This document shows, piece by piece, positions 23,266 through 34,329 of a stretch of 64,000 nucleotides of DNA. A program made the translations under genes and the position numbers. Every line of letters starts with the position of its first letter. Position 1 is the first letter of the stretch. The DNA is from Paulownia fortunei. Taxonomy: Eukaryota; Streptophyta; Magnoliopsida; Lamiales; Paulowniaceae. The stretch spans positions 17,129,723-17,193,722 of the forward strand of contig CM033121.1 of NCBI GenBank assembly GCA_019321725.1. Reading direction: 5' to 3'. The notes under the pieces are model-generated. The model made no database searches. It was not told the DNA's origin and worked only from the letters and a program-made list of their open reading frames with translations.

Positions 23266-24736
23266 TAAACATGCATTTTGTCAATTCTAACACCACTATT
23301 TGTAGTACATAAAGGGTAGGTCAATATCAACTTAGCCAATGGAACTTTGGTTGAGAAACATGCAGATCAAAACTCGCCAATATGCCCTTACACTGAATCA
23401 TGAGCATATCTTTGCTTTTTTTTCTCTGAACGGATCATGAACTCAACCTTTACTTTGAATAAATTGTAGATACCCCTTTCTCAAATCTATCAATAATATG
23501 AGAAAACATTCTACTTTGTGTTAATAAAAGTTGAAAAATGTATTGAATTATGAGCTTATCAACCACCCCAAACTTATTTTTTGCTTGTCCTCAGCAAAAT
23601 TGTAAATCAAACTAGACGTAAGCTCATAATTCAACAGTGAATAATTCAAGTTGATCAACCAATATATTGCCTAATTTATATTGCATACAAATCTAAAGGC
23701 TTGTTATAAAGTTAATCAACTAACATTACAAAACTTGTGCTTTGTTAATCTAGTCATGAATTCAGAACATGGGTGTGGTGTCAAATTCAAGCTTCATGCA
23801 TGCATTTTCGATGTAAATTATACAACCAACGACTCTCATGATCTAAGCAAAGAAATTTTAGGTTCCATAGGCTTGTTTTTCATACACCTTCTCCACTAAT
23901 GTAGACACTAGCAAACTTAGATCAAAAGGACTTCAATAAGCTCGTAATGCAAGCTTAGGTATTGGCTTACAAAGAAAGGGTAAGGATAAACAAAGTAAGA
24001 GAGCATAAAGTGTTGTACATAGAATCTAACTCCCCTTATTTCGTTTCTCTTCCCTAACTCTCTTCCTCTTTCCTTTGGGATTCATGCTTTTCTTTTCTTC
24101 TTCTTTTTTTTCTTTTTTTTTCTTTTTTATTCTATTTTTTTCTTTTTACTTTTCCATAAATCCCAAGGGTTCATTTCTTGTTCTTTTACTTTCACTATCC
24201 CCAAACTTATTTATTTTTATAGTCAAGGGAAATGATGAATTCTATTCATGTTATTCTTGCTTATGTACCCGAATTCATTTACTTCCACAACTAAAATATT
24301 TCTATATTACCCTTACACAAAATCATGCACAATATGTCACATTACGCTCTCTTAGGGATAATTAATGTTCTTTTGGGCTGCAAAGATTAGGTATAGTGAG
24401 CTATAAGAAATGAAGTTGAATGGTGGTTATTCATATGCATTGCACATTCTATTCTTCAAAAGAGGCTCAAAAGGGTAACTAGTGATAATAATGTGATCAT
24501 GGTAGGCTTGAAAGGCACAAATGAGTTAAAGATGTCCTAAATCATTTTCAAGTTTGATAACTATCTAGGATTTCACCTCAAAGTGTAATCAAGAAAGTTC
24601 TAGAACACCTCATATTGACCAAAAGGACTCAATGGAAGCAAAATCCAACACAAGTAACACCATTTCACAAGATTTCAACATAACTTGCTCAATGTAAATT
24701 TTCCAATCATGACAAAGATCAACTACACACAAGAAC
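23266..24736 (-). other. Athila 3' non-coding region
   Basis: It contains the reverse complement of a conserved post-pol phrase (CCCCAAACTTATTTTTTGC at 23568-23586, with TCCTCAGC after). A long T-rich run lies at 24095-24160. A stretch at 24540-24680 resembles, inverted, 61380-61480 of the plus-strand Athila element. I see no coding frame here, and small open frames are low complexity. Confidence 0.55.
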
Positions 24737-24741
24737 TGCTA

Positions 24742-27544
24742 TGTAACACCCCTACTACTAAATATAGATATTGGTATAACAATAATTTTGACAAGGTAGC
24801 ACATGTGTTTGCATGTGTGTGTATATATATATATTTACTTTTGTCAAATATAGCAGTTTGAAAAATAGTAAAGTATTTTCTTACGTATAACCCTGTATAT
24901 AGAAAAATCATTGTTTATATATAGTCAGCACTTTACATAATAATAATAAATATAAAAATTAGAATATGCCCACAACATAACCCAACAGGTCATCATCCAT
25001 GTACACTGATCCTCAGAACCTATAGGAACCATAACAGCTTGCCCAGTAAGTCCATGGTATCAAGTATTACTAGACTTCCTTAATACATAAACTATATGAG
25101 CTAACGCTCAACAAGTAAAGATTATGCATGTCAAAGAATAATCCACAATATCAAGTCATGCATCTCAAAATGTTATGCCCACAATGCAATTCCATGCATC
25201 AAAACATTTCTCTCAAAATCATTTCTTTCTTGGGCCCCTGACCAATGCTACTATCCCATGCACCAGAAAAGAGCTCTGCACATCGCCATAATTTAATGAC
25301 CAATAATCATAAAAGCATGCAAATCCATGCACACTCGTATACATACAAATCCATGCACGTGACCTTGTAAATCCATGCATACAACCATGCAAATCCATAC
25401 ATACTTCGGTGCACTAGTAGTGGTCAGTAAAATATTTTTCTTTCTTAGAATCATGCCATACAAAGCAAAATTTATCACAATACTTGTTTATGATGCATGC
25501 ACATGTCAATGCCCATGTATGTATTCTCAATGGACATGAATGACAATAATGTGTGCTCTCTGCTATGCATATTTGATCTATGGTATTACATATAAATCAC
25601 ACATTTACTATGTCTATGCATTGTAGTTGCAAATGAATTTTTACTTACCTTTGATCGGTTGTGTGTTACTTCTAGGTTTCTTAAGTATTACTCCCCAACC
25701 CTAGATGTGAAACAATATGTAAAAATACAAGATATCAATCACCATCCTCAATTAACAAGTTCATTATACCTAATGTAGTATAAAGATCTAGAATCTCAAT
25801 TTAACTAAACAACCTTACTACTTAGAAACTATAACCGAATACAATCTTTTACGTACCTTTGTTCCACATCTTAAATGTATACTAACCTCACTTAATTGAT
25901 GTATTATAACTCTTACAATATTTTTCTAAATGTTAGGGATCAAATGCACCACATCTATACTGGAACATATTAATGAACCAAATGGGACAGATTCACCACT
26001 TCACATTTTCTTGCTACTACATTAATCTGCATGATAATTTTGACACCCTTAGATATATTCATTCACTCCCCAATTTTTATCACACTTAGATAATATCAAA
26101 CACAATTTAACCATGTCATAGAATGTCTAAAACTCATGGATATAGCTTCCCAAGTTCAGCTCCCTTCACAGCATACTGAAACAGATTTTTCTTACTGTGA
26201 CAGTTTTGCGCACTTCATGACATTAATGGTTTTGGCACCCTTATGTGTATTCAATATCTCCCAAATTTTTACCAAAATTATAAACACAAAGGTTATATTA
26301 TTTCTAAAACTAATGGATTTAGCTCCCCTAATTCAGTCTCCTTCATAGCACACCAAAACAAATTTTGCTACTTTGGCAGTTTGAGTATTTCTCCAATATC
26401 ATTCTCTATTTCAATTTCTAATTGATCAAAATTCATTCCAATACTCTTAAATCATATATGGACATGTAAATGGTAATAATTATAGGTTTTATTCAATATA
26501 CCATACACTTTTGAAGCCTAAAACATAAGAAAATAGTAAGGTGACAGTTTCTGCCATAAGTATTTCCTATTAAGTGTTTGTCATAAAAAACCCTTTCTTT
26601 GTGCACCAAAGTCTAACTAAAAACTTCCTAACACTTTTATAAGAGATATTGAAAGCTTAGTAAATAATAAAACCATTCAGAATAATCTAAAAACTAAAGG
26701 CAAAACCATAGATAAGTGTTACCTATGCTGATTTTGAGGTGAAACTTGATGATGATCACTTCTCCTTTGCTTTTCTTGCTTTTATTTCAACTTGGAATCA
26801 ATTTGGAGCACTTGGATACCTTAAGATGTGTGTTTGGAAGATCAAAATGGCTAAAATGAGGATCTGGTCGTGGCTTAAGGGTGAAGGGTTTGAGGTGTTA
26901 GCTTAAGCTTAATAAGAAAGCATGAGGTGGCAAAGCTTAATGTGGCATGTAATGGTATAATCTGATTTTCTCCCTTATCTTACAGCCCTAATCTTGTGTG
27001 TCTCACATATTCTTATTTGGTTGCAACCTATCTTAGTCACCATTCATTCCCATAGGTAATTCCTATGTTTATTCTTTCAATCTCCAAACTGATTGACATC
27101 CGATTCTTAAATGATTGTCTAGTTTGCATTTCTAAAATCATATGCACATATGGACCTTGTATTATGATACTTAAATCACATTATATCATGTTCAATATCC
27201 CAAGTATGTTAATCCATGGATGTATACTTTTAAAATACCTCGATCTAATTAAATCAAATCATAAAAACTTACTAGTAACACCTTTAACACTTCCAAAATT
27301 ATAACATATAACCTATGAATATCCAATATATCGACCAATCTATTCTTTTTCTTATTTAAATATAGAATTTCTTAATTAGGTTATAAGATCTCAACCACTA
27401 ATATCATGTGATAGCATTAGAGGTCTAACGATTAAGAATGATATATAAGATGTCATGTAAATATTAATGCAAATTAGCATATAAGTAGCATGTAATGCAT
27501 GAATCACATTGGCCAAGTGAGTAGTGTGAGAATTGGGTATTATA
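24742..27544 (-). mobile_element. solo LTR of gypsy family C, inverted, TSD TGCTA/TGCCA
   Basis: A 2803-bp LTR in minus orientation. The plus strand starts TGTAACACCCC and ends GGGTATTATA (terminal CACA decayed to TATA). The flanking 5-mers are TGCTA (24737-24741) and TGCCA (27545-27549), a duplication with one transition. There is no adjacent PBS or internal domain, so it is a solo LTR. It is the inverted partner of 16477-19352, about 5.4 kb away. Confidence 0.9.
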
Positions 27545-27549
27545 TGCCA

Positions 27550-28140
27550 TGTTACAAGACTAGTAATCTTCATTTTCTCTAGACTCTACACAATATCAAT
27601 GAAGTTCATCATAGGTCATCGGCCATCAAGACAAATCAATCAATCTCAAACAAAACCCTACTCAAGTTTGTCAACAAAAAAAGAGTATGCTTTCTCTCAG
27701 GCTTTCATCATACAAGATATGTATAATTCACACTCCAATCATCAACAGAAAAGGCTCAATTTTCATAAATTATAATTAAAACATAATCCCACCTCCAAAT
27801 GTAAGTCAACCATTGTCCATAATTTAAAGCAAGACAAGCATTGGGAAAAAGAACTTCACCCTCTCAATTAGACGTGCATCCACAAACATGTGTCCTTTGG
27901 AGTCCAATGAGAATCCATACACCACAAAGGAGATAAAAAATCTACAGTAAATAAGAATGCAAATGAAAAAACACAGGCAAAAGCAACAAAGTGAAAACAA
28001 AAACATAAACAAAATAATGCAATAGCTAAACAAAATAAAGCTAAACATGCCTAAATTTAGAATGGGAACATGCTTTAAAATGAACTAAGAAATTATTCAA
28101 AAGTAAGGGAAAAGGGGCTTGGGTTGCCTCCCAAGAAACA
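27550..28140 (-). other. Athila 3' region and end of pol
   Basis: It continues the Athila element after the solo LTR. At 28108-28135 the minus strand reads TCTTGGGAGGCAACCCAAGC, the phrase that follows the integrase C-terminus in Athila-like elements (compare 59229-59250 on the plus strand). The rest is AT-rich without a recognisable frame. Confidence 0.55.
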
Positions 28141-28699
28141 TTTAGTTTATTATTGTCAGCTTGACCTTATTATCTCTTATGGGGAAAAGGAAAGATGTAA
28201 TTTAGACATCTTATGCCCGTTACCTCCTCCCAAGTAGTGCTTAGATTGATGCTGATCACCCCACATCAAGAGGTTTGGATTTCTCCATGGGCCTCACCTT
28301 GCATGGTTAATCATAACTTAGTTTGGCTTGCCCAAAAATTATGATTTCATATGAAAATAATTCTTAAAAGGTAATTTGGCATCAAAGTGTGCAAGGAAAA
28401 ACACAAATCTTTCATCCTTCGTCTCTCCCCCTTTTGAATCTTGCGAAATTTATGCAATTCTCCTATCAACCTATTTTTCTACACATGCTTAACTAGTAAA
28501 GGGATCAAAAGCATCTAATTGATTACACTTAGGCTTTTCCACCCAAAAATTCAATCCCTTAAATTCATGCAAATTAACATGTGTCTCCCTTTTTTCATTT
28601 CTTTTAAGTTCATAATGCATGCTCAACTCTTTACTTAATCTTAGTTTATTGTGAAAGATCAATGGCCAATGGGTCAAAGGCATCAATTTCACCACACAT
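28140..28699 (-). pseudogene. residual Athila pol with internal deletion
   Basis: About 560 bp links the protease to the post-integrase phrase. An intact Athila-type element should have some 3 kb of RT, RNase H and integrase here. A frame at 28489-28695 (VNLHEFKGLNFWVEKPKCNQ) is in the right place for the protease-RT linker, but no RT motif is seen. I interpret this as a large pol deletion. Confidence 0.55.
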
Positions 28700-29371
28700 G
28701 TTTGTCTTTGCTGGACACTTCATGGCTTTAGAAATATTGAAGGTCATTTGTTCATCCTCTTTTCAAATTATTAAATTTTCTAGTTGTGCATCAATCAAAG
28801 CTCTACTTGTTGCTAGGAAAGGTCTACCTAAAATAAGGGGCACATCAACATCCTACTTCATATCGAACATAATGAAATTAATTAGGAAAATAAACTTGTC
28901 TACTTTTACTAGCACATCCTCTACAATACCTCTTGGGTACTTGATAGATCGATCGGCTAGTTGAAGTGACACGATTGTTGGCTTTGGTTCCCAAAGTATA
29001 AGCTTCATATAGATTGACAAAGGTATAAGATTACTGCATGCTCCCAAATCACATAAAGCATTAGAAAAAGAAATTAAACCAATAGTGCAAGGTATAAAGA
29101 ATCTCCTAGGGTTCTTAAGATTAGAAGAAAGCTTGTTTTGGATAATCGCCAAGTACTCCTCAACTAAGTTCATCATCTCATGTTCCTCTCATTTTCTTCT
29201 ATTTGACAAAATTTCTTTCAAAAATTTAGCATATTTGGGTATTTGAAGCAAATCATCAACCAAGCGAATATTAATATGCAACTTCCTAAAAACTTTAAGA
29301 AACTTCTTAAATTGCATATTCCATTGAGATTTCTTAAAAGCTAAAGGAAAAGAGGTAGGAATGCTTATCAA
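28700..29371 (-). pseudogene. Athila gag-protease junction and aspartic protease
   Basis: Read on the minus strand. 29189-29371 gives KKSQWNMQFKKFLKVFRKLH and LQIPKYAKFLKEIL, the conserved stretch before the protease. 28853-29176 gives PCTIG, then LCDLGACSNLIPLS (the D-L-G active-site loop of Athila proteases, with the usual Ser as Cys), then LQLADRSIKYPRG and VLVKVDKFIF. After a stop at 28850 comes PLILGRPFLATSRALID (near 28790-28845), the usual C-terminal ILGR motif. An in-frame stop and frameshifts make it nonfunctional. The protease would process the polyprotein. Confidence 0.88.
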
Positions 29372-29399
29372 TTTAGGTGGAACAATCGAGGTGGAAGAG

Positions 29400-30750
29400 G
29401 TACTATGATCAGATGTGTGCTTGTCTTTCTTCTCTTAATCTTCACCTCTTGTACTTTAGTGTTAATTTCCTTCCCACTTTTTAAAATGATCGTATTGACT
29501 TGTGCTTTTGGATTTTTCTCAGTGTCACTTAGCAAAGCACCTCACACTCACTCGGCCATTATACTTTTTGATTTTCCCACTTGAGTCTTCAAGTTTCAGA
29601 TTGATGCATCTTGATTTTTAAATCTAGTTTCAACAGTTAATATGAATTTGCTCATCATCTCCTCTAAACTTGACTTTTTCTCTTAAAGTGGGTATCCGGA
29701 TAGTAGAGGCCTTGCCATGCCTTGATGCCCTTGAAATGTGCCTTGATTCCCTTGATTCCCCATGAAAAGTTAGGCTCATTCCTCCTTCAGGATTGAATGT
29801 GTTGGAAAATGAATTGTTTGCTTGCTTATTAAAATTCTCCACATAGTTAGCTTGCTCAGATGAGGATGAAAATGGGTTCCCAACTTCGCACTTCATGCTA
29901 TAGTGTCCATCTCCACATCATTTACATGCGATGGTTTACACCTTTATCATTGAAGAACTTATGTTATCAATCTTCTTGTTCAATGCTTCAATTTTAGCCA
30001 AAAAGGCCAAGTATGTGTTGATGGTGTGAACTCTTACTGCTTTTTTTCCCAAACTCCTATATGCATCTGTCATGAAATGGTTGGCTAGTGACAAATCATT
30101 ATAAAATATTTGCACCTGCAACCATGAGGGCAAACCATAGTGTGAACACCTTCTTAACAAATCCTTGAACCTTTCACATCCTTCATGTAAGGATTCCAAA
30201 TTAAATTGTGCAAATCTATTAATGTCATTCGTTATTTTGTAATTTTTGAAGGTGGAAAATACTTGACAAGAAATGCTTATGCCATGGCCTCCCATGTAGT
30301 AATTGATCTAGCAAACAACAAGTTGAGCCAGCTCTTGGCTTTGTCCCTTAAGGAAAATGGAAATAATCTCAATCTAATCACATCATAAGTCACTCCATTA
30401 TCTTTATAAGTGTTACATGTCTCTAGAAAATAGTTAATGTGGGCATTGGGGTCATCATTAGGTAACCACGATATTGCACCAAAGTTAGAATCATTTGAAT
30501 AATTGTTGGTTTGATTTCAAAGGTGTTCGCTTAAATTATCGCCCTCCTAATGCTAGAATTTATCTCATAGATCGAAGGTTTGGCATAGTCCAACAATGAT
30601 CTATTCTCCACATATTGCTCGTTGTTGGCCATCCTTTCCTCTCTTACTTCTTTCAATAAGATGTGAAGAGTCCTTTCGATTTCAGGGTCGTGTGTGGATG
30701 ACCAGATCAAACACCAATAACACCTAAAATGTAAAATAGGAACTCTCAAA
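29400..30750 (-). pseudogene. Athila gag remnant
   Basis: Minus-strand gag. An N-terminal DPEIERTLHILL phrase with LLDYAKPS lies in 30531-30749. The capsid-like core NLESLHEGCERFKDLLRRC and LQVQIFYNDL lies in 29936-30295. A knuckle CK*CGDGHYSMKC follows around 29895-29935, with a stop where a residue should be. Then GNPFSSSSEQANYVENF (29830-29896) and a TEKNPKAQVNTI-like linker near 29480-29530. These are hallmark Athila gag features. Gag would form the virus-like particle shell. Several stops and frameshifts occur. Confidence 0.85.
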
Positions 30751-30850
30751 GTAATTTAAATAAAAATGAAATAAAAATAAATAAAAATAAATAAAGTAAA
30801 ATTATCAAACTACAGCTAGATAAATCAGTTTAAATATTGTGAAAACACAC

Positions 30851-30867
30851 TTCCCAACACACCATTA
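30851..30867 (-). promoter_or_regulatory. Athila PBS (decayed, tRNA-Asp type)
   Basis: The plus strand TTCCCAACACACCATTA precedes AAAACTTGGTG. In Athila-like elements the reverse complement of TGGCGCCGTTGCCGGGGA sits exactly before AAAACTTGGTG. Most differences here are transitions plus one deletion. The position about 100 bp before gag supports it. Confidence 0.55.
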
Positions 30868-30869
30868 AA

Positions 30870-31990
30870 AACTTGGTGTGTACTTTTTGTTTGCTACACA
30901 ATTATATTGCAAGTATACGAAGTCAAGTTTTAGTATAAGTGAAAGAGTAATGTTGTTGTGTCCCAAGAAAATATGTGTGCAACTACCAAATATAGACCAT
31001 CCAACTATTTTAACCAAGTCAAAAGTTTGGTTAGTTGGTTAAAAACTTAAACAAACAAATAAGCAAAAACAGAAAATAATTAAGACCAAGAAAAATAAAG
31101 GATTGAAATTAAGGGAGAATAAGTCAAGGACATGGATCACCATTTTATGGCATTATGTGTCTCACATGCATGTGGTTAGGGTTGATGTTTAGTTATGTGA
31201 CAGTGGGAATTCTGATTGTATATGATATTCCCTCCCGAGACATATCAAATCTATTACTAGAAAATAGTCGTTATATCCCTATAATAGATTTAACTAGCCA
31301 GTGATGCATTAAGCTTTGTAACATATAGCTTTCGACAATCATGTCTATGACTACTGTATGTACTAAATTCTATATCCCTATAGCAACCTAGTCGACGACA
31401 TACACTACACAAGTACTTGTTGCAACACTACCTTCCAGTCTCAATCACAACAACAAGGATCATCTCTAAAATGGCCAAATCGCAAGAAGTATTAAAATCA
31501 TTGTGCATGCTCATCACAAATTAAATCTTCATCCATACCACGAACATGATGTCAATTCATAATTTTGTAGAAATAGCTTTCAAGCATTGACTAAAGAAAA
31601 TTTAGCTCATATTAAAATTAAGGAAGCACCAAGTGTTTTGTCAACATCATGATTCTTACAAATAACTAGTCAAAATGAAAGGAGAAATTAAAGAAGAGAG
31701 TTACAACCCCAAAAGAATCTTCACTTCTTCCTCAAAGTCTTCAATGCCTAATGAATCTCCTATTGCTCTTAGCTTTAATTCGAAGCTTCTTGGTAAATGG
31801 GTATGTGAATTGACAGAGTGTTTCTGTGAAAAGGTATAGAAATGTGTGTTTTGGTGGAGAGGAAAAGTGTGTGTTATTTTAGGTGTAGAGTGTGTGTTGG
31901 TGATAAATTGTATGAATGATGTCAAATGTGATGTGAATTGTGTATATAGTGTATATACAAGCATATCACATGGGTGGTGATTTGTGTATT
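30870..31990 (-). repeat. probable Athila 5' LTR (approximate limits)
   Basis: It lies just outside the PBS and has no gag or pol motif. It contains the AAAACTTGGTG and ATTGCAAGTATACGA phrases common in LTRs of this group near the PBS. The far end is not defined, and no LTR partner was located on the 3' side. The open frame at 31701-31964 (minus) is low complexity and not accepted as a gene. Confidence 0.45.
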
Positions 31991-32868
31991 ATATCTAAGA
32001 TGTGGGTAACATGAAATATGCTGAAATGCCTCTTTGATTGCCATTTATCACACAAGAGAGGCTAAGTTCAATAGGGATGGGCGCTAGAAATTGGGGACCT
32101 ATCTCGACCACTGCAGTTTTTTCTCTCTTGAACTAGGGAGGGGATGCAAATAACTGGGGATCCAAGCAAGAGTAACCTGCTTAGAGGGGGAGCATCTCTT
32201 TTGGAGATATTATATTTTGATTCAATCATGCATTTGTCATTAGTTAATTTTCCCTTCTCTGTCTCTTTTATCTATAAACCATTATGGTTTTATCCTTTTT
32301 TTATAATTATGAGGAAAATATGGGGAAAGGTCGAAAGGCCTCTCTTCTTGGTGAGGTTGTGCCTCGTCGGGGCTAGGGATGTCTTATTTTGGTGAGGGCT
32401 GCATCACCCAGGTAAGCCTTTACTTTTTTTAGAGAGTAGTGCTAATTTAAGCAACTCTAAATTTTATATATATTTGGGTTTCAATGCATTATATATGTTT
32501 GTTTGTAAAAATTTTCCAATATCAACTTTGCAATTATGTTTAGGCTTACAATATATATATAGCTTAAAGATTTTAATTATCTATGTAATGTCTTTTCAAT
32601 AGTCTACCAAATTAGAGCTTGCATTTAAATTGTTCATCATCAAATTCTAACTAAAGCAAAAGACCTTAATCCATCTTTCACTATCAAGTTGTCTAAAATT
32701 AACTAAACTTCCAACTTTGTGCTACCTATATCCCTTGTAGAGATTCAAAAATTTTAATATTTGCATCAAGTAAACCACCAATTTGATTTTTCAGACATGT
32801 GATGAATTAATCTACCCTCAATTTCTCTTAAGGTAAAGATATGAGTAATGGATTTGGTTGAAGTTTGT
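31991..32868. other. unassigned DNA between Athila and Tat elements
   Basis: Nothing recognisable as coding. A GGGGATGCAAATAACTGGGG patch near 32145 and an open plus-strand frame (32144-32395, hydrophobic, no known motif) were considered and not accepted. It may include the decayed 3' end of the Tat element, but no second copy of the Tat LTR at 36364-36696 was seen. Confidence 0.35.
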
Positions 32869-33212
32869 CTTAGCAAGACATTGCCTCACTTGGATGTAAT
32901 TCACTCAAGTGAGGTAGCGCTTCGCCCCTTAAGCTTCATTAGGCGAGGTAGAGTGGCTTTTTTAGAATGCGATTTTGTTTAGTTAAGGCAATATAGCCCC
33001 GCTCGAATGCAATTTCTTTTTGATGAGATAGCATAGCCTCATCTTTATATAATTTTGCCTAAGCAAGGCCAAGTAGCTTCGCCCAGATGGATTATTGCCC
33101 TGGCGAGACATCTTGGCCTTGCACGGATGTATCATCACCCATGTGAAGTAGCTTAGCTTTGCTCGGATACACTTTCATTTAGGAGTAATTTTTCTTTGGT
33201 GAGACATCTTGG
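32869..33212. repeat. degenerate 40-bp minisatellite
   Basis: About eight strongly diverged copies of a unit near 40 bp, built on TTGC(C/T)CGGATG, then AATTT, then GGCGAGGTAGC and TTAGCC. Examples start near 32880, 33075, 33115 and 33160. Tat-lineage gypsy elements often carry tandem repeats between pol and the 3' LTR, and the neighbouring minus-strand Tat gag fits that, but the link is inference. Confidence 0.65.
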
Positions 33213-33481
33213 AATGAATTACTAAAGAGGTTCGAGATCAATAAGTAAGACTGAGATTTTGTATTGTTGAGTGCCTTGGATTTTATGTTAGTCCCCAATT
33301 ATTTTGAGTTTCAAACTTATGCTGGCTGGATTTATTTTATTCAGTTATATGCTGAGCTAGAAATGTTATGTCTGTTATTGAAAACATTTCTTGGCTTTGT
33401 ATTATTATGTGATAAGTTATTACTCAATGCTTGCATTTCTCTTCTTGTAAGGGATCGCTAACTTACCATAAGTTATATTTA

Positions 33482-33830
33482 ACTACTTCTTATAGGATGA
33501 TGTATCTAATATACACCAGGGTCACTCTAAGGTAGGTGCTTTGACTATTGTCATGAGCCTCTTTTGACTTCTTACAAGCATGTTTTGTTATTTTTCCATA
33601 AGTTACTGTGGACTTCTTTCAGGTAAGCATTATGATGCTTTCCTAGGAATCCTATTGGACTTCTGTCTAGTGGTCATTGTGATGCCTCACCATGAGTCTA
33701 GGGTAGGCATTGTAGAAGCTCAACCATAAATCATTAGGCTTCCTATAAGTAATTACTTTGACGTACTGCCATGACTATGTTATTCAACTCTTTATAGGTA
33801 GGCATTTATAATTTGTATGAGTTATTTTAA
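33482..33830. repeat. degenerate minisatellite of about 46 bp unit
   Basis: About seven diverged copies of a TTGGACTTCTTATAGGTAGG-like unit followed by CATTATGATGCTTTCCATGAG. Clear members lie near 33605-33650, 33655-33700, 33725-33775 and 33780-33825. It is distinct in sequence from the 40-bp array 270 bp to the left. It probably belongs to the same Tat-type element. Confidence 0.6.
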
Positions 33831-34329
33831 ACAACTTTTCATTTGATAGTGTTATGATCCCCAAAGTACAGAAATAATGAGTTTTAGCAGTGTGCAACAG
33901 GTTAATATGAAAGAAAATTAATGATTTAAAATGTGCTTTCATGAAGTAAACTAATAACAACATAGTTTTAGAGAAAATAAATGTCCCTATTGGGGAAAGC
34001 AAAGGCATTTGAATAAAAATTCCCTTATTATGCTCTAGATAAGCTACTCAGTTTTTTCTTTTCACCTTCCATGACTACTCATAGGCATCTGCACTTGCAT
34101 CGCTTTACTTATTTGTAGATGCTTTTCTTTTCTTGGAGTCACTTGCTCTGGGAGAAGAGGTATAGCATTGTTGGGCTTGTCTAATGAGCCTGATACTTCT
34201 ATTCCTACTAGTGTATGTTTAATGCAGCTAAAAGGTGCTGAGAGTAGCTTGGCATTCTTCATGATGGCATCGTAGCATTCACGAGCGGCTCTAATAATGC
34301 CATAAACTTATCCAACATATGAAAGGGCA

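Larger units (their letters stand above)
23266..31990 (-). mobile_element. Athila-type gypsy element, minus strand, pol deleted
   Basis: A minus-strand Ty3/gypsy element recognised by Athila-style gag and protease (28700-30750), a decayed tRNA-Asp-type PBS (30851-30867) and LTR-like DNA beyond it. RT, RNase H and most of integrase are missing between about 28140 and 28700. Toward low coordinates comes the 3' region, including the reverse complement of the GAGGACAAGC...AAGTTTGGGG phrase (23570-23600) that follows pol in such elements. It is interrupted by the solo C LTR 24742-27544. Outer limits are approximate because no target duplication was found. Confidence 0.7.

Noticed and set aside
31701..31964. 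87-codon minus-strand frame rich in Thr/His/Phe
   Set aside because: Low complexity, within the probable Athila LTR, with no conserved domain.
32144..32395. Possible small host gene on the plus strand
   Set aside because: The 83-codon frame starts in otherwise unassigned DNA, has no motif or splice structure, and its hydrophobic content reflects T-rich DNA.
32869..33830. CRISPR-like repeat-spacer pattern
   Set aside because: Units are degenerate head-to-tail minisatellites without unique spacers, and the DNA is plant nuclear in character.
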